In this document: positions 33,299-44,900 of the stretch, one piece after another | Layout: every line of letters starts with the position of its first letter | Numbering within the stretch: position 1 is the stretch's first letter | NCBI GenBank assembly: GCA_003427395.1 | Contig: BFEA01000204.1 | Location: 829,692-893,691, forward strand | Direction of reading: 5' to 3' | Source: Chara braunii | Taxonomy: Eukaryota > Streptophyta > Charophyceae > Charales > Characeae | Length of the DNA stretch: 64,000 nucleotides | The notes under the pieces: model-generated | What the model was told of the DNA's origin: nothing | What the model saw: the letters and a program-made list of their open reading frames with translations, nothing else | The model's database searches: none | Program-made: the position numbers and the translations under genes

Positions 33299-34297
33299 CT
33301 ATCCCTCTGTACCCCCGGGAGCAGTAGCCTCCTCTTGTTGTTCGTACAGTCGGTAGAGATCATCTATGTAGGCCGCGCCCCGACCTACCTCTCNCCGGAT
33401 GACTCTCCACATCGTCTCATCACTTATTTGTGGAACTCCTGGCCTAGCATTTACTGCTGCTCTTAGAATACAAAGCACCTCGCGCCCTTGTTCGTCCCCA
33501 AAAGGCCCCATCTCTAGAAAGGCCTGATAATATTCTCGATACATTAATGCTTCGTCAAAATTTAGCCTAGTTACGGCAGTCACCGCCTGCTCCACTCGTT
33601 CTATGCCTCCCACTCGTCTCAGCAGGAAGGGTGGTAGACTCATCCGTACAACCTCATTTGGCAGCTCAAAAACCTCTACCGCAGCGACTTTTACCTCAGC
33701 CGTCAGGTCATCTTGTTCCGGATCTGCAAACTCAAACCCCTCCCGCCAGGTTATTTGTCATGCCCCTTCGAACATTTGTACGGGGTCATCCCCGGAAGCC
33801 AAAGCAATCCCAAAGGTCGGCCATCCCTCTTCCGACAGGTGTAAGGATCCTGTCGCATGTACACGCCCTGGGCGGATCAAGTCTACGCCCCCGAACTCTT
33901 CTCTCGCACGCCATTCCAGCTTTACTACTAGGTACACCGTATCTTCCACCAACTCTACCCCCACCCAGTCCATTACCGGATTGCCTATCGTATTTTTTAC
34001 CGGCAGGCTTATTTCGACCCTGCCCTCTGATATTCTTGGTGGCAGGATCCCACGAGGTCTATCCGCCCAGAACGTCATTCGCCGGACCATCTCGCAATGT
34101 CTCCTTTCCTGCTTTCTTAGTTCGATTGCTGCACCCACCGAGATTCCATACTTTTCGTGTTTTAGTCTTTCAACCCTCCCTACTTATCGTACACTGGTTC
34201 TTGCCGCTATCCCCAACTCATACACGTTCAATTCTACCCCCTCCCCCCATTTTCCAGTTGCTGTCACTTCCCCCTTGTTTTGATCCTTATGCACCAT
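33299..34297 (-). pseudogene. Tandem two-domain family, copy A (two in-frame stops)
   Basis: A single minus-strand frame of 333 codons from ATG at 34,297 to its stop at 33,299, broken only by a TAA near 34,185 and a TGA near 33,758, with no frameshift. N-terminal domain: GRVEISLP, MDWVGVELVED, YLVVKLEW, TGSLHLSEEGWPTFGIALASG. C-terminal domain: LPPFLLRRVGG, YYQAFLEMGPFGDEQGREVL, GAAYIDDLYRLYEQQEEA. One N lies inside at 33,394. Function unknown. It sits tail-to-head with copy B, 129 bp away. Confidence 0.6.
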
Positions 34298-34425
34298 CTA
34301 CGGCCTAATGTACACACTCCCTTTCCTATGTTACACCTTACTTCACAAGCACCCTCCATACTCAGGCCTTTTCGCTGTGTTCGATCCCTTGGCCTCAGTC
34401 AGTCGAACCACAATACCTCAAATAG

Positions 34426-35204
34426 TTATAAGACGTCGTCTACGTAGGAGGGTGCAGCCGCCGCCTCCCGGCTAACTATGGCGTCCCAAGACTCCGCCTC
34501 TACCTCTAGGTGGTCATACCTGCCTATTCTTAGGACGATGATGACTTCCTCGACTTTATCTCTGCAGAAGGGTCCATATTTCAATGAGAGCCTATAGAAC
34601 TCCTCAGTCAGCCAGGCACACTCTATATGCACCTTTCTCATGGAGTCAGCTACTTCTAAAATGTGCTAAAACCCCCCAAACCACTCGGCTATGAATTCCG
34701 GTACCCAAGCCGTTATCCGTAGACTTGGAGGTTTGAGTTCCTTCCATCCTCCCATCACAACTCTGCTACTAAATTCGTCCCATCCCTCGTTGGCGAACAG
34801 CTTGCCTTCCTTTCGGGTTCGGGCCTCTGCATCCCCTAGAAGCCACATCCGGTCCTGTCCCATTGCTAACATGGTGCAAAACAGGTGCCATCCATTCTCG
34901 GAGAGGACAATCGTTCCAACTGACTCTACCTTGCCTTCTGCTATATCATCCCAACCTTCCTCTTCCCTTATCGGGTTCCAAATCCGCTCTATCCATACAT
35001 ATGACAAGTCCCGGGCAACCTCAAACCCAATCCAGTCGCACGTGGTCCCTCTCCATCCGTTCCTTGTTGGTATAGGCATTTCTATTCCTCCTCTGAGACG
35101 CCGTGGTTCCCAGCCTTTGAAGGGGTATTCCATCATCCTTTCTTCTCTAGTCATTTTTCCCTTTCCTGCGCAATACCAGGTCACCTGTCCTTCCTAAGTT
35201 AAGT
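34426..35204 (-). pseudogene. Tandem two-domain family, copy B (one in-frame TAG)
   Basis: A single minus-strand frame from about 35,204 to a TAA at 34,426, interrupted by one TAG at 34,666. N-terminal domain: GGIEMPIP, CDWIGFEVARD, YVWIERIWN, VGTIVLSENGWHLFCTMLAMGQD. C-terminal domain: EEFYRLSLKYGPFCRDKVEEV and PSYVDDVL, where the frame ends without the acidic tail of copy C. The start is unclear: a stop lies directly before GQVTWYCAG, and the first ATG gives MTREERMMEY. Function unknown. Confidence 0.6.
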
Positions 35205-35226
35205 CACCCTACCCCTCTTAGAAGTC

Positions 35227-36030
35227 TCAGTCCTCTATTTCTTCATCTTCATCTTCGTCACTGAGGTCGTCCTCCTCGTAGTACATCAACCCCCTTACCC
35301 CATCTAGGAACGTCTCCCCTACTGCCACATTCCTGTAGACTATCCCCCAATGCACAATGCTGGGAACAAAGATATTGTCTATGCTAAGACAATTTAGTAT
35401 CTCGGCCAGCTCTTCCGCCCAGTTCCCCTCGAACGGCCCCATCTCTACTGATAACCGAAAAAAATCCTGCCTAGCGAATTGGTATAGCCCGAGGTTTGTC
35501 ATGGACTGGTATATTCGCACTAGCCTGCTCCGGGTTCCGAAAACCGCATTCACTAGGAATAAGGGCAGCACACATCGCATGGTTCTTACGGGTCGCCTCA
35601 TGCTTCCTCTATCCCCAAGTTCCACCCGTACGTCTACCCTTTCCATTTCCATTTCCCTCCGTTGGCATGCAGCCCACACAACCTCTGCTTCTGCTTTCCT
35701 AAACAACTCGTCCGGCGTATTCCCGAGTGCCAACTCTATGATCATAGCTTTCTCCCCATCTTGCGACAAGTAGACCCAGCCCCGGGCTTCCACTGTCCCT
35801 CGGAATTCAAAATCCATTAAACTTTGTGACAACCTCGTCAAGCTGACATTAGTCCATATTGTTTCTATCCAAAGGAAAGCATCCTCTCCTTCCAGCATTA
35901 CCATTTGATACGCTGGTTCAAGGTCCGTCCACGTTCCATTTTCCGAGAGGACGACCAATACCCCATCCTTTACATCTACTGGCATTTCCGGACCGCTGGT
36001 ATAGATCGAGGAAGACAACCATCGCACCAT
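35227..36030 (-). CDS. Tandem two-domain family, copy C (intact, 267 residues)
   Basis: An uninterrupted frame from ATG at 36,030 to TGA at 35,227. Residues 1-125 form the first domain (FLWIETIW at 52-59, RGWVYLSQDG at 83-92, ELALGNTPDELF at 99-110). Residues 150-250 form the second (VLPLFLVNAVFG, FFRLSVEMGPFEGNWAEEL with GPF at 198-200, GETFLDGVRGLMYYEE). The tail is strongly acidic (DLSDEDEDEEIED). No signal peptide or membrane segment is evident. It is followed by copies B, A and, after undoing an apparent inversion, D and gag on the same strand. Function unknown; an accessory retroelement gene or a captured host gene are both possible. Confidence 0.6.
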   Translation of the reverse strand: MVRWLSSSIYTSGPEMPVDVKDGVLVVLSENGTWTDLEPAYQMVMLEGEDAFLWIETIWTNVSLTRLSQSLMDFEFRGTVEARGWVYLSQDGEKAMIIELALGNTPDELFRKAEAEVVWAACQRREMEMERVDVRVELGDRGSMRRPVRTMRCVLPLFLVNAVFGTRSRLVRIYQSMTNLGLYQFARQDFFRLSVEMGPFEGNWAEELAEILNCLSIDNIFVPSIVHWGIVYRNVAVGETFLDGVRGLMYYEEDDLSDEDEDEEIED

Positions 36031-38963
36031 CTTGTTTTCAGCACCCGACCCCTGTTTTCATAAAAAGGCACCAACCGATCCTTTTGGTCAGGTCAACCCT
36101 TGTCCTAGATGAGAATTATTTCAGACCCCTCATCAAGGTCTCCCTATTTTACCTCCCCATTCCTAAGTACCTCCTTCCCATAATTCNCTCGGNCGGCCAT
36201 CNATTTGCNCACATTCTTTCTCTTGGTTCCATTCCAATTGACCTTTATCCTCCTTCCTTCCGATCATCTCTCACTCGTGCGGACTTAGATGGGAGGGGGA
36301 ATAGACTTAGAAGAGTGTCCGTCCAACAGTCCAATCTCAATCAATTTTTTTACAGAGGGGGAACACATAAAAGAAAATCAGGCAACCTCACATACGGGCC
36401 GGTCATCTCCTTACCGGCCATCCCAATATGGTCTCTCCGCTGGTACTATCGGTAGGGTTTTATCCCATACCTCAAGCACAGCTCAATCGTCGCAAGCGCG
36501 GTACCCAAGTCTCAGCAAGGCATTCGCCCTTTCCTCCTTACCCAGAATACCCCATCCCGACTTTCCGCTCGTGTACCCACCGTTAATCTCGGGAATCACC
36601 CGGCACATCTCGGTAGGGCCATTGGAGCCAGCCGTCCAGGCATTCACTTCCATCGGAACGATAAGGAACAGTTTTTCCCAAGCCATGCTACGATAAGCTC
36701 TCAATCGCCTCCGAGGCTCCTTCCTTGCCCCATATGCAGTGGTCCCCCTGCCGTCTGCCGCCAAGCAGTCGCCCCGCCTGAAGAGGTTTCACATCCCACC
36801 TGGGCAAGATCATCGAGCCATGCTCGGACCACTTCGGTGAGAATGCTACTAGTCAGCCGACGAGACCAACCCTTGCCTGACAATCCGGTGGCCCGACCCC
36901 CACACACGGAACCCGGTGAACTTCAAAGAGGACGACCAGCTCGCATCCCGCACCGGCCGGCGCAAACCAATCCTTTCCTTCCAAATGGCAGGACACTCGA
37001 AATCCCAATCATGCAATCACAAGTTCCAAGTGGGACACACATAGTACAAGTGTCTTTCCCTTGGTGGACTCAGCGCTTCCTACCCATAACTCACAGATTT
37101 TCTCTCAGGACAACGAGTGTCACTCCCCCTACTTTCATGCATAGTGGTTGGTTCATTCTCGTGAGAATCTTCAAGGGTGAGCTAGTTTTCCTTGGAGTCT
37201 AGCAACTCCCTTCATTCCCTTCTCTTCACTTGTCTGTCCTTTCATAGGGTAGGATTGTTCTTTCTTGATAACCCGTTGTGTTCATATTGGTTCCTTCAAT
37301 CATTAAAAAGGTGCAAAGTGCATGAGCCCGCTGGGCTCAAAAGAAGACGGGGAAAGCACCCATTCGGTCGGATCACTCCGTCATGGGATTTTCATTGGAA
37401 CCTGGCCTAAGCCAAGCACCAACCGCCTGCCAGGTAACCGGAGCCCTTCTTTCATACGAAGAGGAAGGGTCGACCTGCGACTTGCCCAAGTCTTCCCCGG
37501 ACTGGCGAACACCAGCACCGGACGAAGGACGGCTAGAGCCATTCCTCAAAGGAATGGTTGATCAAGTGCATAGCATGCATGTTATACCTCCAGGCCTGAC
37601 CATGCCATGCGCCCAGTCACCCTCAAATCTGATTTCTCACAAGGGAAAGGGCAAACACAAGTCCATTTTCCTTATCTTGGGTTGTGTACACGTCAATGCG
37701 TCGGGCGCCCCCATCGGAATCACAAGGGTCAATTTAACCCCATACCCGGCACCTCCACCATTTTTGTAGGGCCAAACCCCGGTAGACTTTCGAGACTTAG
37801 TCGACCCCACTGCGGGTCCCAGTTGGCTCGGCCCGCCCACACTCACGCTCAGGGCGCGGGCCATTCGTCCCAAGGTCACTCCCACCTAGTGCTTTGAGAT
37901 GGATGGGGGTGGGCCATCGCGCGAGAGAGCTATGACATTGGGAATGTAGCTCAGCCCTCACGTCGGGTGGTAGTCTCACTGGTCGTTCCGCAACGCTGAT
38001 TTTCTTTTTTGATTCTTTATTGTGTTCTCAAGCAACTGCTCCTTCCAATACGCAGGCAGTCCAGGGGTTCTTTGAGCCTTTCTCTTCTCTTGTGCGTAGG
38101 CTAAGCGTCATCCTTAGGCCACGCACCATTTCCCTAAGCATTTTGGCTATATGGCGTTATCGGGGTGCGTCGGGGCCGTCCTCCCCCTCGCCTCTACGCA
38201 TCCATCGGATCTCACAATTTGCTTCCCACCTTATTGAAGTAGGCCCCTTAGTCTTTTCGGGGTCCTCATACGCATGCACACACAACATCATATTTTCCTT
38301 GGTACGATTACACTCTCAATCACACTTCCAAGCCTCAAGTGCAAAAGTCATTTTCATGAATTGGCTCTATGTGAAGGGTCCCATAGTCCCTTTGTCCCTC
38401 TTCCCTTTCCCTCTTGATGCCCAGTTCCTCTCGCCCTTATCCCGCTCAAGGCATTTCTAGCCATTACTCACCTGCACAATCCCACACAAGCAAGGAGATC
38501 CATACAATGTCCCCCGTTGGGGGTCAACACATAGCCCTTCCCACATGCCTATTCTTTCCATGCTCTTTGGCTGTGCTTTGTTCCCTTCTTGTTGCTCAAT
38601 CAGACCATCCTCTTTTCATAGTCATGCAGTCGGGGAAATAGTTGAGTCAAACGGACCTCACTTTCCACTTGTGTTCCATTCCGGATTCCGCCTTTTTCCC
38701 ACTCTTTCAAACGTCCTTTCTCTTTTGCCCCCTTGGTGGCACAAGGGACCGGCTATCCTCCCCTTGCCCTCTTTCTTCACCAAGTGAAGTCTGATTTCTT
38801 TTACCGTCCGTACCCTGGCAATGTTTCCAAGTGAGGGGAGAAGGGTTAGTCATATGCCAAGTGAGGGAACCGGAGAGAGGGAGAGGGAAGGCGAGGTAGC
38901 AAAAGGGGGCGAAAGAGGGTCTAGAGGAGGGAGGAGGGAAAAAGAGGGAGAGAGAAGGGGGGA
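36031..38963. other. Unassigned, no supported gene
   Basis: About 2.9 kb upstream (in the minus sense) of copy C. Single Ns cluster at 36,187, 36,193, 36,202 and 36,209, suggesting low assembly quality. Frames on both strands (for example minus 36,907-36,483 and plus 37,383-37,769) show no recognisable motif and do not align with copies A-D. It may hold decayed retroelement sequence. Confidence 0.4.
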
Positions 38964-38983
38964 GAGAGAGAGAGAGAGAGAGA
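38964..38983. repeat. (AG)n at gap edge
   Basis: Purine-rich run turning into pure AG and ending at the gap. Confidence 0.8.
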
Positions 38984-39562
38984 NNNNNNNNNNNNNNNNN
39001 NNNNNNNNNNNNNNNNNNNNNNNNNNNNNNNNNNNNNNNNNNNNNNNNNNNNNNNNNNNNNNNNNNNNNNNNNNNNNNNNNNNNNNNNNNNNNNNNNNNN
39101 NNNNNNNNNNNNNNNNNNNNNNNNNNNNNNNNNNNNNNNNNNNNNNNNNNNNNNNNNNNNNNNNNNNNNNNNNNNNNNNNNNNNNNNNNNNNNNNNNNNN
39201 NNNNNNNNNNNNNNNNNNNNNNNNNNNNNNNNNNNNNNNNNNNNNNNNNNNNNNNNNNNNNNNNNNNNNNNNNNNNNNNNNNNNNNNNNNNNNNNNNNNN
39301 NNNNNNNNNNNNNNNNNNNNNNNNNNNNNNNNNNNNNNNNNNNNNNNNNNNNNNNNNNNNNNNNNNNNNNNNNNNNNNNNNNNNNNNNNNNNNNNNNNNN
39401 NNNNNNNNNNNNNNNNNNNNNNNNNNNNNNNNNNNNNNNNNNNNNNNNNNNNNNNNNNNNNNNNNNNNNNNNNNNNNNNNNNNNNNNNNNNNNNNNNNNN
39501 NNNNNNNNNNNNNNNNNNNNNNNNNNNNNNNNNNNNNNNNNNNNNNNNNNNNNNNNNNNNNN
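38984..39562. other. Assembly gap (579 N)
   Basis: Run of N between an (AG)n tract and a minisatellite. Both sides are repeats, so the true length is uncertain. Confidence 1.
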
Positions 39563-40600
39563 AACTTGACAATGCACAAATAGAAGAGAGCAACTAAGCA
39601 AAGATCCGGAACATGAACTTGACAATGCACAAAGAGAAGAGATCAACTAAACAAAGATCCGGAACATGACCTTGACAATGCACAAGGAGAAGAGATCAAC
39701 TAAGCAATGGACTTGACAATGCACAAATAGAAGAGATCAACTAAGCAATGAGCTTGATAATGCACAAAGAGAATAGAGCAACTAAGCAAAGATCCGAAAC
39801 ATGAATTTAACAATGCACAAAGAGAAGAGATCAACTAAGCAAAGATCTGGAACATGAACTTGACAATGCACAAGGAGAAGAGATCAACTAAGCAATGGAC
39901 TTGACAATGCACAACGAGAAGAGATCAACTAAGCAATGAACTCGACAATGCACAAAGAAAAGAGATCAACTAAGCAAAGATCCGAAATATAAACTTGACA
40001 ATGCACAACGAAAAGAGATCAACTAAGCAAAGATCTGGAACATGAATTTCACAATGCACAAAGAAAAAAGGGTCAACTAAGCAAAGATCCGGAATATGAA
40101 CTAAACAATGCACAGGGAGAAGAGATCAACTAAGCAATGAACTTGACGATGCACAAAGAGAAGAGAGCAACTAAGCAATGAACTTAACAATGCACAAAGA
40201 GAAGAAGCAACTAACCAATGAACTTGACAATGCACAAAGAGAAGAGAGCAACTAAGCAAAGATCTGGAACATGAACTTGACAATGCACAAAGAGAAGAGA
40301 TCAACTAAGCAAAGATCCGGAACATGAACTTGACAATGCACAAGGGGAAGAGATCAACTAAGCAATGTACTTGACAATGCACAAAGAAGAAGGGTCAACT
40401 AAGCAAAGATCTGGAATATGAACTTGACAATGCACAGGGAGAAGAGATCAACTAAGCAATGAACTTGACGATGCATAAAGAGAAGAGAGCAACTAAACAA
40501 TGAACTTGACAATGCACGAAGAGAAGAAGCAATTAAGCAATTGAACTTGACAATGCACAAAGAGAAGAGAGCAACTAAGCAAAGATCCGGAACATCAAGA
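39563..40600. repeat. Minisatellite with short and long units
   Basis: Units start aacttgacaatgcacaaaga and continue gaagagatcaactaagcaa. Long units of about 53 bp add agatccggaacatg, short units of about 36 bp do not, and the two are interspersed. The array probably extends into the gap. Cys/Leu/Ser-rich minus-strand frames here are repeat translations. Confidence 0.9.
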
Positions 40601-41000
40601 AGCATCCATTGAAGAAGCGGAGTACTTCCTACTAACATGTGAAAGAAAAACAAGAGTTGCACTAGGCTATCTCACAAGCTTTGAGCAAGAGATCATCCAT
40701 GGAAGAATTGGATGATCTCCTATTAGTGTGTGAGTGATGAACAAAGGTTAGAGGAGCTCAAGTCACAAGCAAACAACTTGAGACCAACCATAGAAGAATC
40801 GGAATACCACCTACTAGCATATGAATGAAAAACAAGAGATTGAGTAGCCCAAATCACAAGTAATCAACTTGAGATCATCCATAGATGAATCGGAACACTA
40901 CCTNAGAGATTGAGTAGCCCAAATCACAAGTAATCAACTTGAGATCATCCATAGATGAATCGGAACACTACCTACTAGCATGTGAATGAAAAACAAGAGT
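40601..41000. repeat. Degenerate ~90-bp tandem repeat
   Basis: Three to four units sharing aacttgagatcatccatag, aatcggaacactacctacta and gaatgaaaaacaagag. Includes an exact 69-bp duplication (40,835-40,903 and 40,905-40,973) around a single N at 40,904. Confidence 0.75.
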
Positions 41001-41019
41001 TGCAATATCCCACTAATAG

Positions 41020-41293
41020 GGAGAAGGAGAGGGGAGAAGGAGAGGGGGAAGAAGAAGGGGAAGAAGAAGAAGATGAAGAAGAGGATGAAGGGGAAGTAGA
41101 GGAAGAGGGAGAAGAAGAAGAAGAAGAAGAGGAAGAAGAAGAGAAGAGAAGGAGGAAGAAGAAGAAGAAGAAGAAGAAGAAGAAGAAGAAGAAGAAGAAG
41201 GGGAGGGAGGAGAAGAAGAAGAGGAAGAAGAAGGAGAAGAAGAATAAGAAGAAGAAGCAGAAGAAGAAGAAGACGACGACGAAGAAGAAGAAG
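41020..41293. repeat. Purine tract, mostly (GAA)n
   Basis: About 270 bp almost wholly A and G, with long GAA runs at 41,158-41,200. Glu/Lys frames here are artefacts of the repeat. Confidence 0.9.
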
Positions 41294-41299
41294 CTTCCT

Positions 41300-44200
41300 C
41301 TTCCTTCCACTCACCTTGTTAGTGTCTTGTAGATGGATTCTCAATCTTGATGAAGTTCTCCTCCTCCTTGCACAACTTCTTCTTAGCTATGACTTCCTCC
41401 TTCTTCAAGCCCTTCTCTCCCCCTTCCTTACTCTCTTCCAAGCTATGGCAAGCTCCTCCAGCTATGGCTATGGAGTCTTCCCCTCTAGGAGGGCTGACGA
41501 GGCTCCTCTAGCCTCTCCTTCTCTCCTACAACCAGGGGGGATATGGCGGATCACCTCCGAGGTGTCTCTCCTACCATCACTATCCTCTAGAGTCCTCTCC
41601 ATTACCTCCTAGTTTCCCCTAAGCTCTTCCACTACCATGGGCTCCTCTCCTCTCACTTTAAGTGCAAAGGTGCTCCTGTGAGCTCACTTGGGCAGCATGG
41701 GCACTCCTCATGCAAATGTGAGAGTGGCGGACTGCATCCTCAGCTTATGTAGGCTGAAACCAGCAGTCCGGCCAGCCCATGAGCCTCCCCATGAGCCTTG
41801 AGGTGAACCGAGGTACCCCCAGGCAAAATTCCCTCACTAGGCCCTCCTGGAGGTACTTGGGTCTCATTTTGGCCAAGTACATGCAGTCCAAGTGGTTGGT
41901 ACCAACTCGGTCTGCCTCTTGGCCTACCCGGCCTCTTTTTCATTGCGCAAATGCTGCCTTCTAGGGTCCTAATGCCCAAGGGGCAACAATACTTGAAAGA
42001 AAAAGGTCTTGTGGGCCTTTTTCTCGATTTTTTCAAGTTTCGGCCTCTTTTGAGTAGGCCGGAGCATTTTTCCATATGGCGGCACATTTTCAGCCTTGGA
42101 TCTGGCTGAGATCCAAGGCCAGCAATAATCCGAGCTACCCCCTAATAGCCCTTGCTTCAATTTTGAGCCCCTAAGTCCAGTTTTTCAATTTTTGGTGCAT
42201 CTGGCTCTTTTTTTGGGCCAAATGCATTATTTTGTCTTTTTCTCTCTTTTGTTTCTTTCCATTTTGGGCTGCCACCTCATTTCGGAGCTAGCCGTTTTGA
42301 GCTGGCCCACAAAAAACGACTATTTTCTCTCTACCATGAGATCTGATCTCAGATCCATGGTCCAAAAGAAAACCGGTCACTTCCTTTCTGCATTTTCTCT
42401 CATTTTCAGCTTTTTAATTCAGATTTTATGGCCATATCTCTGCAATCCGGATTGCCCTCCCTCATTCTAGGAGGGATGAGGTCACTGTTGGGACCTGCCT
42501 GCCCCTACTGTGCAGGTCCCATTCTCCTCCACTCTTTTCTCCCCTTTTGTCTCATTCTCTCTCCTTTTTCTCTCATTTTTCTTTCTTTTTCTTTTATTTC
42601 TGTTCTGACAAGTGTCAAACTGCTGTGCATCCTCTTTCTAGGCCCTAGGGCCTCATTCAAGGCCAGGTTCATGGCTGATATATGGTCGTTATATCTCGGA
42701 TTCCAATAATGGCACCCCCATGCTCCTAGGGGGCTCCATTTTACCCCCGTTTGCCCAATCATGAGCCCCTTTTGCTCCGATTTTCTAAGGGCAGCCTTTT
42801 TCTCATGTTGGGCCTCTCAAGGCTCTCTTTTCTTATGCCTTGCTAGTCCGAGATATCCCGGACTGCCGGGCAGCCTTCCCTACACCCTTATTCCACTTTT
42901 CTTTCTCCCATGGCTCCCTCACTTGCTCCCAATAGTGCTTGCACTAGTGGTGCTAATATTTTTCACTGTCTAGATCCTCGATCTCGACGATGCCGCTTGC
43001 TTGCACAATTATTCCAACCTCCCGGACGGTGTCCCGTTTTTATTTTTTGGGCCCCCTTACCCTTGGTGGTCCCATCATCTCTACATTTGTGCTGATTTTT
43101 CTAGGCCGTGAGATCTCATCTTACGGTTGCCGTTTACTGTCTTTACTTTTCCCTTGCCGAAATTACTCCTTTCTAGCCTTCCGGCTTGTCGTAGCCCATT
43201 TCCCCTTAGCCTTGGCATCCCCATGCAGTTCGTAATTTCTCGGACTGCAGTCATGGCTGTTTTTCATACCCTCAGCCGCACAACTTGCCCCATGTTGAAA
43301 GAAAATGATGCGTTAAATTTTTTAGTGCATCCGGGCTCAATATTGGCTCCGGATGCACCTAGAACATGTGTTTTCTCTCTCCCATGGAGTCCGTTGCAAC
43401 TTGGACTGCAATGGGGGTCAATTCCTTAGCCCCAATGCCCCACAACTAGCCCTTACTCAAAAGAAAAAGAAACGGTCAACTCCCAAGTGCATCCGGCCTT
43501 GATTTTGACTCTGGATGCACCTAAAACATGTGTTTCTCCTCATGCATGTATTTCGTTTTATTCCGGTTGCAAGAGGCCTTGATTTTCTTTGATTTTCTCT
43601 ACAAAAATCAAAGAAAATCCAAGTCCTTTGTAACCGCCATATTTCAGAATGAATCTCCCCAAGTGACCGTTTTTGACCGTTAAGGCCTTTTTTTCTTTTC
43701 TTTTCTTTTCTTTTCTTTTCTTTTCTTTTCTTTTCTTTTTCTCCTCCTTTCTTCGACAGTAGGGACCTGCCGGTCCCTACCTATGGCAGTCCCTACTTAC
43801 GGCCAACTCACTCACTCCCTCTCACTCTTTTCGTCTTATTCTTCCCCATTTTCTTTTCTTTTCTCTCTTTTTTCTAGCATGCCAAGTGTCAAGTGGTCGT
43901 TAAGGCCCTTTCCTAGCCTCTTCCTCTTAGTTTTGGCCCTCCCTATGCCCAAGGTGCAGTCCGTTATTTCTCGGACTGCAATAATGGTCTTCCCATGCCC
44001 ATGGGAGCCTCCTTTTACTCCTACATTTCTCCCACAATGGTCCCTCCTACTCCGATTTTCTCCCGGAGGGCTATTTTTCACATGGGGTCTTATTTGACTC
44101 TATTTTCTTAAGGGAGGTTGATCCGAGATTTTTCGGATTGCTCCCATGCCTCCCACTTCAGTTTTCTTTACTTTTCCTTTTCCTTTTGGCCTTCTCGTTT

Positions 44201-44900
44201 GTCACAACTAGTACTTGCACTAGTGGTGCTAATATTCTTGGTCGTCAAGATGTCGATCGTGACGGTGCACCTTGCATTTATTATTTTTCCCTCATGCGGT
44301 GCCGCCGTTTCTTCTTGGGACTTTCACATGTCCCCGCCTTGTCCCGTCAGTGGTCCCCGACACTTAGTCCCGCCGGTGGTCCCCGACACTTAATCCCATC
44401 GGCTGTCCCCGACACTTAGTCCCACGTGGCCCTGGGTGCCTTTCCCCGAGGTGTCCCATGCCCCTTGGGCGTCTTATCGCCCCATAGCAACCCCTCTCCT
44501 TAGTCTTTCCTCGCGCCTTGTGCGTGCCGATCTCTTTGGTCGTGGGCCTCCGCTCCGAGGCTCCCATAGGTGGCCCCCACGTTGGCCCCTCATTTCCTGG
44601 CTTCCCGCGGCTTCTCGCCGCCCATCCCTTGACTTCCTCATTCCCTTATTGTTGTCTTGCTGCAATTGCTAGTTCAAAGGGCCCTTTGGCCTTAGTCTTA
44701 TTGCATTCCGATGACCCTCCCGGCCTCCTGCTATGTTCTATGTGCCCCTGTTATTGCGCTCGCTTGCTTGCCGCTGCTAGTTCTTTCCTCATGTGGTTCT
44801 CTCCTCAGGGCATCACTCCCTTCTGCATCCTAATCCTTTGTCTTTTCTCTCTCCTGCTTCCTCACTCCAAATTTCTCTGTCGTGCACAAATTGTCATTAT
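41300..44900. repeat. Composite repeat R1 (non-coding)
   Basis: Pyrimidine-rich non-coding sequence aligning in order with R2 at 52.0-56.5 kb: the left edge (gtgtcttg...cttgatgaag), the cctctaggagggctga block, the tttgtttctttccattttgggctg block and the ttatttctcggactgc block. It contains its own second copy: cttgcactagtggtgctaatatt occurs at about 42,938 and 44,213. A (CTTTT)n tract lies at 43,690-43,738. No gene supported. Confidence 0.75.
43690..43738. repeat. (CTTTT)n microsatellite
   Basis: About nine to ten TTTTC pentamers inside R1. Confidence 0.9.

Noticed and set aside
33603-34308. Two plus-strand frames of about 225 codons
   Set aside because: They are antisense to copy A, whose minus-strand frame aligns with copies B, C and D.
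36483-36907. Possible fifth member of the tandem family on the minus strand
   Set aside because: A GWGILGKEERANALLRLG stretch loosely recalls the GPF block, but neither the GPF residues nor the N-terminal domain blocks are present.
38707-39646. Open frames of 240-307 codons
   Set aside because: Most of their length is the run of N.
39563-40620. CRISPR-like array of regularly spaced repeats
   Set aside because: Units are contiguous and variable with no unique spacers; this is a eukaryotic minisatellite.
40934-41344. Glu/Lys-rich plus frame and Leu/Phe-rich minus frame
   Set aside because: Both are translations of the purine tract at 41.0-41.3 kb.
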